Shown here: positions 55,875-64,000 of the stretch, in pieces
How positions within the stretch are numbered: the first letter of the stretch is position 1
Layout of the letters: each line of letters begins with the position of its first letter
Source of the DNA: Arcticibacter sp041902385
GTDB taxonomy: Bacteria; Bacteroidota; Bacteroidia; Sphingobacteriales; Sphingobacteriaceae
Length of the DNA stretch: 64,000 nucleotides
Direction: 5' to 3'
NCBI RefSeq assembly: GCF_041902385.1
Contig: NZ_CP169244.1
Location: 3,534,001 to 3,598,000 of the forward strand
The notes under the pieces: model-generated
The model's input: only the letters and a program-made list of their open reading frames with translations
What the model was told of the DNA's origin: nothing
Databases searched by the model: none
Made by a program: the position numbers and the translations under genes

Positions 55875-58800
55875 ATGCAATATAATTCTATACTGGTAAG
55901 GATCATGCGAATTTCGCTTATACAGATATCTCTTTTTGTTTCGCTGGTCAGCGTCTCTCTGGCACGCGAGGGAAAGGCCCAGGCTATCATGAATACCAGG
56001 GTAACTTTGGAAGAGAAGAATGTTTCTCTTGAACAGCTGCTCTCAAAGCTGGAAGAGACGTATAATGTAAGCTTTGTCTATAGTCCGGCGATGATTGGTG
56101 CAGACCGGAAAGTGAGCGTGGCAGCCAGCAGCAGCCCGCTGCCTGATGTGCTCAGCGGTCTCCTTAATCCGCTTGGCCTGAGCTATAAGATCTCAGGAGA
56201 TGTGGTGGTGATCAAAAAGGCTGAGGAAGCCGCCGGCAACCTTCGGTTTACTGTTACCGGCACGGTCACTGATGAGAAGGGAGAACCGCTCCCGGGAGTT
56301 TCAGTAAAGATCAAGGGGACCACTAAAGGCGCCGCCACTGATGTAATGGGCCGTTTCTCAATAGATGTAACCCAGGCAGGCGCGGTGCTGGTCTTTAGTT
56401 TTGTTGGATTTCAGGATCAGGAGAGAACGGTAACAGAGGGCGGGAGTCTGAAAATTGTCCTGAAAGAAAAGAGTAACAACCTGGATGAGGTAGTGGTGGT
56501 GGGCTATGGCACTCAGAAAAAGGTGAATGTGATCGGGTCGCTTTCCACGATCAATTCGAAGATGCTGGAGAACAGGCCGGTTTCAAACCTTTCATCCTCC
56601 TTGTCAGGCCTTGCCGCCGGGGTATACGTTCGTACAACGACGGGAAAGCCGGGCGCTGATGGGGCAAGCATCCTGATCCGCGGAGCGGGAACGTTGAATA
56701 ATACATCTCCTCTGGTGGTTGTTGATGGGGTAGTTGGTTCAATGGACGCGGTGAACCCTAATGATGTAGAAAGTATATCTATTTTGAAGGATGCCGCCAC
56801 TGCTGCTATTTATGGCTCTGTAGCTTCTAACGGTGTTGTCCTGATCACGACAAAAAAGGGGAGCAAGGGGAAAACGAATATTACCTATACCGGACTTACT
56901 TCCACGACCCGACCAAATGATGTGCCTGACTTTATTACGGATTATGCCGAACATATGCGGCTGGTAAATGAAGGCTATCGCAATGTGAAACAAGCCCCTG
57001 TATATACGGATGCGACCATTGAAAAATGGGAAAAAGCTAAGCAGAGCCCGAACGAGATGACTGCAGAGGGCGTGCCCTTTTATGTTGCCTATCCGAATAC
57101 CGACTGGTCCAAAGTAATATTCAATCAAAATAAGCTGGTGCAAAATCACAACCTGACTTTGAATGGAGGATCTGAGAATTCACAATATCTCTTTTCCCTG
57201 GGATACCTGAACAATCCGGGAACGATACCCAATACAGGAGCCAACAACTACCGGATGCGGATTAATTTACAGTCAAAAGTGACCAAGTTTCTGACGCTCG
57301 GTACTCAGAGCTTTGGGGATGTTCAGAAGATGAGCGTGACCGATGTTGCCACTGCCTACTCATACCTACTGGCAACCGTCCCAGGGGTATACCCGGAGTA
57401 CCAGGGAAGATACGGCTTCGCAGCTGCTCCTGAAGAGTCCGTTACCGCCAATAATCCGCTTGCTAATCTGTATGGAACGGGTGGAAAGAACCGGGTTAGC
57501 CGCATAAATACTACTGTATTTGCCAATCTTGCTATTCTAAAGGGCTTAAGTTTTGAAACGAAGGTTCATTACGACAATGCATTCACGGAGAATAACAACT
57601 TTGGAGTGCCTTATGATAAGTGGAATTTTGCGGCGGGAAGGATTGGCCAGCCAGCGATTGACGCAAGCCAGCTTTCTACTCAATATTCGCTTACTAAAAG
57701 CTATAACGTTGTGATCGATAACGTTCTGCGGTATAATGCTTCATTTAAAGGTAAACACGATATAGGCGCGATTGCTGGCTACAACCAGCAGTACTTTAAC
57801 CTGTATAACTTTGATGCCGCCAAGAAAGGGCTGCTCGATCCGTCTCTAACCACACTAACGGCCGGGACGAATATGACCGGCATTAATGGGACGGAAGATG
57901 ACTGGGGGTTACGATCTTATTTTGGTCGCGTAAATTATGCCTACAATCAGAAGTATCTCGCCGAAGCTGTAATGCGGTATGATGGCTCTTCGCGTTTCGG
58001 TCCTAATCAAAGATGGGGATTTTTTCCTGCCTTCTCCGCAGGATGGCGTATTTCCAGTGAGCCTTTCATGAGTGGCCTAAAGGGAACTCTGGACGACCTG
58101 AAATTGCGTGCATCATGGGGGAAAACTGGAAACAATGCAGCGGGAAATTATGATCATAAGGCGACTTACAAGTCGCTGAATTCGCCCACTAATACAACGA
58201 ACTACTCCTTTAACGGCGCTGTATTGAACAACCTATCCCAGGTAAAAAGCGCGAATTCTTATCTGCATTGGGAGACAACCACTACGACCAATCTGGGGTT
58301 GAGTGGGACTGTTTTTAAGGGTGCTATGAACTTCGATATTGATGTTTACCGCGGCTTTACAGAAGGAATACTCTTTGTTCCAATAACTCCGCTGTCGACA
58401 GGAACGGCTACGGGCCCAACCAGAAATATCGCGGAGGTGAACAAGAAAGGCGTCGAGCTTACCCTTGGCTATAACGGTAAGGTGAGCGATTTTCGTTATT
58501 CTGTTTCGGGCAACTTCTCCTACAATATAAATAAAGTAGATAAATATAAAGGCGCATTGCAGGAAGGATACACAGTTGACGCCTCTGGAAACAGGATCTA
58601 CACTTCTAATATTGGTACTGTTTCGACTTCTACAGGCTCTCCCGAATTAATTATAGAAGGACAGCGCATTAATGAGTTTTATGTTCTCCCTGTCTATCGT
58701 GGAAGCGGAACCTATTCGAACAGCGACGGTTCTGTAGATGTTAACGGCGGGCCAAAAGATGGAATGATTAGAACGCCGGAGGATATGGACTGGTTGAAAA

Positions 58801-59446
58801 GAATGATGGCTGAGGGCCGCCATTTCCAACCGGCGGATGGCGTAGAAAATGCAAAGATTTGGTACGGTGATCTGATCTATGCGGACACAAACGGGGATGG
58901 TATATACGGTAATCCGTATGATAGGCAGTTTACTGGCAAGTCTGCCTCGCCCAAGATCAATTACGGGTTTAATTTTAATCTTGCTTATAAGGGCTTTGAT
59001 GCTTCAATGATCTGGTCGGGCAGTGCCGGCATGTCTTACTACTGGAGCACAACTTACCTAAATCAATCTGTTGTCGGTTTAGGGAAAGCTGTACCAAAGC
59101 TCGTGGCGGATGATCACTATTACTATAATGAGGCTAATCCTAATGATCCTGCAAACCGGATCAATGCTCATTATCCCCGCTTAAAGGTAACAGATGTGCA
59201 GAACGGAGCGGTAAGCGATTACTATTTGTATAACGCGTCATATTTGAAACTGAGGAACCTTCAGGTAGGTTATACGCTTCCTGTCAAGGTTTCCAAAAAA
59301 TGGCTATGAGTAATGTGCGCCTCTATGTTGGCGGTGAAAATCTGTTGACTATAAGTGATTTTCCCGGCCTCGATCCAGAGATCGGGCCAGCTGCAAACTA
59401 TCCCACTATGCGCCAGTACACCCTCGGTCTAAATGTTACTTTTTAA
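55875..59446 (+). CDS. SusC/RagA-family TonB-dependent receptor, frameshifted near the C terminus as read
   Basis: Outer-membrane importer of oligosaccharides, working with SusD. After a signal peptide come a STN secretin/TonB signalling domain (about 35-110), a carboxypeptidase-like domain (from about 127, VTGTVTDEKGEPLPGVSV), the plug domain (VVGYGTQKK, then SILKDAATAAIYG) and a large barrel. The STN domain marks it as a sigma-regulator-linked receptor, matching the upstream ECF/FecR pair. The frame as read ends at 59309. One added A in A6 at 59295-59300 restores the barrel end (MSNVRLYVGGENL ... YTLGLNVTF) for 1190 residues ending at 59446. Confidence 0.93.
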
Positions 59447-59459
59447 ACCTGACGACATT

Positions 59460-61219
59460 ATGAAAAAGATACTAACCGCACTTTTAATCTCCGCTTTTAT
59501 TTGCGGCTGCGATAAAGACCTTCTTGACACTACCCCGTATTCGGCGGTTTCTTCCGATATCATGTGGACTACGGACAACCTTACTGATCTAGGTGTTGGA
59601 GGCGTGTACTCAGCCCTTAGAATCGGTATTGGAAACAGTGGAAATACGTCTCCCTATGAACTCTATGAGATGGATCGGTTTGGCTACACCGGAGAGTCAA
59701 GGGGCGATGAGCCTTTGCTAATGGGAACTATTACCCCAGGAAATGAGCTGTTTTCTACAATATGGAAGTATATGTATGAGGGGGTTCAAAGAGCTAACGA
59801 TGCCATTGTTAACATCCCTTTAAAATCGCCTTCTAAGGCTGAAAAAAAGCCAGATATATGGCAGAATGCAAGTTCCTGAGAGCCTACTTCTATTTCAGAC
59901 TTAATCAGCTTTACAAGGGAGTTCCCATTTACCTGGAGCCTATTCTTCCTGATCAGGCCAATAAGGCACGTGCAACAGAGGAAGAAGTATGGACACAGGT
60001 GCTGACCGATCTTACGGATTGTATAAATGAGACGAATCTTCCTGACCGCTACCCCGCAGGAAACGCTAATTATGGCCGGGTAACTAAAAGCGCTGCTTAT
60101 GCTTTGCGTGGAAAGGTTTATCTCTACATGAAAAAATGGGATCTGGCCGCAGCCGACTTTGCGAAGGTCAAGGCAGCAGGGCACAGTCTGTTTCCTGACT
60201 ATAAAGCACTCTTCAAAACGGCAAACGAGCAAAGTCCGGAGATGATCTTTTCCATCCAGAATGTCAGTCAGTCAGGCTATGGTAGTTCAACTCAGCTATA
60301 TTGCGGAACACGTTCTTCTTTTGGTTCAGGCTGGAACTATTACTTCCCATCGCCTAACCTCGTTGATCTGTATGAAAATAAAGATGGTTCCAGGTTTAAC
60401 TGGGATGACGTCATTCCAGGCTACTCCGCACTCACAATAGCCGAGAGAGAAGTGTATTTTCTTAGAAATAACCTCACAGAGCCAGAGATTGCTGCGGCTA
60501 AGGGTCGCGGTGCGAAGATGAGTTTGTATCTGCCTACCGGCAACGAACAGAGAATAGCGCAGGCATATATGAACCGCGATCCGCGACTGGAAGCGACTGT
60601 CATTACACCTTATTCTACTTACTTAGGGTCTCTCAATAATACGACTACTCCTGCTATCGCCACGTTGCGCTGGCCTTACCGGGCGCAGGCCGCGACCGGA
60701 GGAGATATTCAAACCGACACTCAGAACTATTTCTACTACCTCTACCGCAAGTTTGTATACGAGGGCGTGTCGGAAATTGTAGACCGTAATTTTGGGCCAA
60801 CCGATTTTCCAATCATTCGCTATGCGGACGTCCTGCTGATGTGGGCAGAGGCGCTCAACGAGCAGGGAATGACCACAGAAGCGATTGAAAAGGTCAACGA
60901 AGTAAGAGCCCGGGCAGGGGTAGCCTTGCTTAATTCCAATTCGGCTACAACTGTGACAGGGCAGGCAGATTTGCGTGAGCGTATTCGGAACGAAAGAAGA
61001 GTGGAGTTCCCGAATGAAGGGATCAACTATTTCGATGAATTGAGATGGAAGACCTGGAAGGAAAAAGTCTTTTACCCCGGTGCCGGTAAAAAGCAGGTTT
61101 GGGGTACCAATGTAAGCGACTACTCTTACAAGGGCGACTTCCTTTACGCATGGCCGATCCCGACCTCCGAGATACAAATGAATCCGAACCTGGTACAGAA
61201 CCCGGGATGGATAGACTAA
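59460..61219 (+). CDS. SusD/RagB-family glycan-binding lipoprotein, frameshifted as read
   Basis: Lipoprotein lid of the SusCD importer. The signal MKKILTALLISAFICGC ends with a lipobox-type cysteine. The frame as read ends at 59879 and resumes at 59858 in another frame. One added A in A7 at 59842-59848 joins them (KARYMAECKFLRAY), giving 586 residues, a normal SusD size. The segment FLRAYFYFRLNQLYKGVP and the C-terminal IPTSEIQMNPNLVQNPGW are typical of the family. The start at 59460 is preferred over 59433, which overlaps susC. Confidence 0.93.
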
Positions 61220-61233
61220 AAACAAGGCCGACC

Positions 61234-62492
61234 ATGTTGAGACGATCATTCATAAAGGCAGTACCGGCTGTAGGAGCGCTTGGGTTAAGCGGTCTTTCCG
61301 CTGCAGCGCTGCCCCCTGATCAGGAAAGGATAGTGAAAGCGACCAGCGGAGATGACCGGGAGTACTGGAGCAAACTTCTCTATAAAATAGCATTTCCTGT
61401 GCTTGCTAACCTGAGCAGAAATGAGCTAAAGAAGAAGATGCCCCTGGAGAAAGCGCCAGGCTATTCGCTCAAGGCGGAGAAGGTAAGCCATCTGGAAGCG
61501 TTTGGGAGAACCATCTGCGGTGCTGCTCCCTGGCTGGCCTTACCCGGGCGTGATACCGCCGAGGGCAGGAACCGTCAGAAGCTTCTGGATTTTTATCTGG
61601 AGGGCATGTCGAACGCCGTTAACCCTTCAGCGGCCGATTATCTGAACTTCCGGTCGGAGGCGCAGCCGCTGGTAGATGCCGCGCACCTCTGTCAGGGACT
61701 GCTTCGGGCTTTTGACCAGCTATGGAAGCCGCTGGATGCTACAACCAGATCGCGTTTTGTGCAGGAACTGAAACACCTGCGCCGTATTATGCCGGCGTAC
61801 AATAACTGGGTGCTGTTCGCTGCCATGGTGGAGACCTTTCTGCTCGCAGCAGATGAGGAGTATGAGCCCTACCGGATCCTTATTGGCATCCGCAAGATAC
61901 AGGAGTGGTATAAAGGCGACGGCTGGTATGCCGATGGCCCCGACTTTGCTCTTGACTATTACAATAGCTACGTGATCCATTCAATGTTTCTTGACATTTT
62001 GAAGGTCGCGAGCTCCAGAGGCCTGGCCGGGAAGGACGACTACGACCTGGCCCTTAAACGAATGCAGCGTTATTCAGTGCTGCTGGAGAGACTAATCTCT
62101 CCTGAAGGGACTTATCCGGCTATGGGGCGCTCTATGCCTTATCGTAGCGCTGCATTTCAGCCGCTGGCACACCTTGCTCTGATTCACCAGCTTCCTCCGG
62201 AACTTCCGGGGGGCAGGTGAGGAGTGCGGTGACCGCTGTCATGAAACGGCTGTTTGAGGCCAAAGGTACTTTTGACGAAAATGGTTGGTTGAAGATTGGA
62301 ATCTGTGGCTCCCAATGGGGAGTCGCAGATTCTTATACCTCCACCGGCAGTTTGTACATCTGTACCGAAGGCTTTCTCGCCCTCGGCTTACCGGAAGATG
62401 ATAGCTTCTGGACCGCGCCCGGTCAGGACTGGACCTCCCGCCTGGTCTGGTCCGGCAAACCTGTTAAGAACGATCATGCTGCACACTATTGA
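61234..62492 (+). CDS. DUF2264-domain protein, frameshifted as read
   Basis: A secreted protein with an RRSFIKA Tat-like motif at residues 3-9, then a hydrophobic signal. As read it breaks at 62218-62220. One added G in G6 at 62208-62213 restores 419 residues. Segments EYWSKLLYKIAFPVL, NNWVLFAAMVETFLL, KGDGWYADGPDFALDYYNSYV and SSTGSLYICTE-like STGSLYICTEGFLALGL fit DUF2264, an (alpha/alpha)6-type family found in glycan loci. I believe it is related to beta-glucuronidase family GH154, but could not check. It precedes GH88 by 3 nt. Confidence 0.82.
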
Positions 62493-62495
62493 CAA

Positions 62496-63749
62496 ATGAA
62501 GATAAACGTTATTTCTATGCTCGGAGCGACGCTCTTTGCCGCTCAGTCCTTTGCATCTATCCCTGATACGGCGAGTGTCGTAAGATCGGGATTTTCTGTT
62601 GCGGAGAAACAGTACTCGTATATGCTGAACGAAGTGACCGACCTTAGCCGCTATCCCCGTTCTGCTGATCCTAACGGAAAGACAAGTTTTACAGGAATAG
62701 GCGACTGGACCGGCGGCTTCTGGCCCGGTTGTCTCTGGTACGTTTATGAATATACGAAAGGAGAGAAGTGGAAGGAGGCCGCCACCAGGTGGACGGAGTC
62801 GCTCGATAAAAATCAGTACAATACTGCGCATCACGACATCGGCTTTATGATGAACTGCAGTTACGGTAATGCCTACCGCCTGACGGGGAATGAAGCCTAC
62901 CGGAAGGTGCTGGTACAAAGCGCAAAATCCCTTATGACGAGGTTTAACCCGACGGTCGGGGCGATTAAATCATGGAACTCTTTCAGCTCCTGGAGCGGCA
63001 AGGCTGTCTACGATTACCCTGTCATCATAGACAATATGATGAACCTCGAACTGCTGTTCCTGGCCTCTAAGCTGTCGGGCGATCAGTCGTTCAGGAATGT
63101 CGCTATCCGCCATGCTGAAACTACGCTGAAGAATCATTATCGCCCTGACTATAGCTCCTACCATGTGGTGAATTACGATACCCGGACAGGAAAGGTATTG
63201 AGCAAGGAAACCGCTCAGGGGTTCTCGGATAACTCGGCCTGGTCGAGAGGACAGGCCTGGGGGCTATATGGCTTTACCAGCGTTTACCGGGAGACCAGGC
63301 AAAAAAGGTTCCTGACAGCTGCGATAAAAATGGCAGAGTACTTCGTTAATAACAAGAACTTACCAGCGGATAAGATCCCATACTGGGACTTTAACGTGAA
63401 TCAGGAGGGATATAAGCCGAACTGGAAATACGATCCTGCCAGGTTTAAGGAGATTCCGCGCGATGCTTCGGCAGCTGCCATTACCAGCTCTGCACTTCTG
63501 GAGCTGAGCGGCTACGTGAGTGGTGCCCGAAAGAAGCTCTTCGTGAGCACAGCGAAGGAAATCCTCAGCTCACTTTCTTCCGCGGCTTACACTGCGCAAG
63601 CAGGGACCAACGGCTACTTTATCCTTAAACATAGCGTTGGCAGTATCCCTCATAACGGAGAGATCGATGTTCCGCTTGTTTATGCCGACTATTACTATCT
63701 CGAATCCTTGCTGCGCCTGCAGCATATGGAGATGAAAGACAAAATTTGA
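62496..63749 (+). CDS. Glycoside hydrolase family 88 (unsaturated glucuronyl/galacturonyl hydrolase)
   Basis: 417 residues with a signal peptide (about 1-20, ending SFAS). GH88 segments: GDWTGGFWPGCLWY, HHDIGFMMNCSYGN (D114) and VIIDNMMNLELL (D179), the two Asp positions needed for hydration of the double bond in the family, and GFSDNSAWSRGQAWGLYGF. It acts on the unsaturated uronic acid left by a polysaccharide lyase, so a lyase is expected nearby, though none is in this window. Confidence 0.93.
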   Translation: MKINVISMLGATLFAAQSFASIPDTASVVRSGFSVAEKQYSYMLNEVTDLSRYPRSADPNGKTSFTGIGDWTGGFWPGCLWYVYEYTKGEKWKEAATRWTESLDKNQYNTAHHDIGFMMNCSYGNAYRLTGNEAYRKVLVQSAKSLMTRFNPTVGAIKSWNSFSSWSGKAVYDYPVIIDNMMNLELLFLASKLSGDQSFRNVAIRHAETTLKNHYRPDYSSYHVVNYDTRTGKVLSKETAQGFSDNSAWSRGQAWGLYGFTSVYRETRQKRFLTAAIKMAEYFVNNKNLPADKIPYWDFNVNQEGYKPNWKYDPARFKEIPRDASAAAITSSALLELSGYVSGARKKLFVSTAKEILSSLSSAAYTAQAGTNGYFILKHSVGSIPHNGEIDVPLVYADYYYLESLLRLQHMEMKDKI

Positions 63750-63762
63750 AAGGCAATCAGCT

Positions 63763-64000
63763 ATGAAATCAGTTTTTCTACGTGGTCTGCAGACAATACT
63801 CCTGTTTATCCTGTTAATTCACAATATGGATGGCTATTCTCAGCCGGACAATCAGTTCACGCAGAAGTGGCAGCGGATGAACAGGTCAAAGCAGAATGCC
63901 TTGAAGGAGTTTCAGGATCTCAAGTTTGGAATGTTCATTCACTGGGGACTTTATTCGATTCCGGCGGGAATCTGGAAGGGCAGGAAGATGGAGGAGATGG
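63763..64000 (+). CDS. Alpha-L-fucosidase (GH29), N-terminal part, cut by the window end
   Basis: Starts MKSVFLRGLQ with a signal peptide (about 8-28, ending DGYSQ). At residues 53-66 it has KFGMFIHWGLYSIP, the GH29 opening seen in the first fucosidase at 50.2 kb, followed by AGIWKGRKMEEM. Only 79 residues are in view, and the catalytic residues lie beyond. It follows GH88 by 13 nt and is probably in the same operon. Confidence 0.85.
   Translation, partial: MKSVFLRGLQTILLFILLIHNMDGYSQPDNQFTQKWQRMNRSKQNALKEFQDLKFGMFIHWGLYSIPAGIWKGRKMEEM

Overview
The window reads as a chromosome segment from a Bacteroidota bacterium, most like the Sphingobacteriaceae (Pedobacter/Mucilaginibacter type). The signs are a SusC/SusD polysaccharide locus with an ECF sigma factor and a FecR anti-sigma factor, Bacteroidota-type promoters (TTG, about 17-20 nt, TAnnTTTG), a eukaryotic-type glutamine synthetase, CrtB carotenoid synthesis, DUF5686 and LptD-like outer-membrane proteins, and many small intergenic repeats. 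No tRNA or rRNA gene was seen.

Layout. 1-3.8 kb: crtB, rpsO, pnp. 3.8-7.8 kb: dispersed repeats, then an arsenic operon (arsR, arsM, arsC, acr3) with two matching ArsR-type operators, closed by a convergent GNAT gene. 8.1-10.9 kb: a large membrane-anchored patatin-like protein on the minus strand. 11-18.7 kb: rpe, then a SufR-like regulator divergent from sufB-sufC-sufD-sufS-sufE-sufT. 19-26.7 kb: two unrelated glutamine synthetase-family genes, an APH-like kinase, a HAD hydrolase, TatD, TcdA and a PAS histidine kinase. 27-43 kb: housekeeping and envelope genes (YceI, DUF5686, SAM hydrolase, phoH, purC, STAS protein, RNase Z, MlaD-like, amidase, LptD-like, cinA, an E2 acyltransferase). 43.2-46 kb: a repeat-rich accessory stretch with a perfectly phased 55-bp tandem array and an IS3-like element. 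46-64 kb: a polysaccharide utilization locus (SGNH esterase, GH97, GH29, GH31, sigma/anti-sigma, SusC, SusD, DUF2264, GH88 and a second GH29 cut by the window end).

Three things stand out. First, ten genes (rpsO, patatin, sufS, tatD, DUF5686, lptD, susC, susD, DUF2264 and, by a substitution rather than an indel, IS orfA) are broken as read. Nine of these breaks are healed by adding exactly one base to a homopolymer run, which points to sequencing or assembly contraction rather than decay. Second, the IS element is bounded by a perfect 25-bp direct repeat that abuts 25-bp TG...CA terminal inverted repeats, and its right end holds four copies of the terminal motif at an exact 32-bp period. Third, a composite intergenic repeat (modules A and B) recurs across the window in both orientations.

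In the polysaccharide locus a 15-nt identical motif, followed at the same 8-nt distance by TGCATTT, lies upstream of both the GH97 operon and fecR. It is a candidate promoter for the locus's own ECF sigma factor and would tie the two operons into one regulon.
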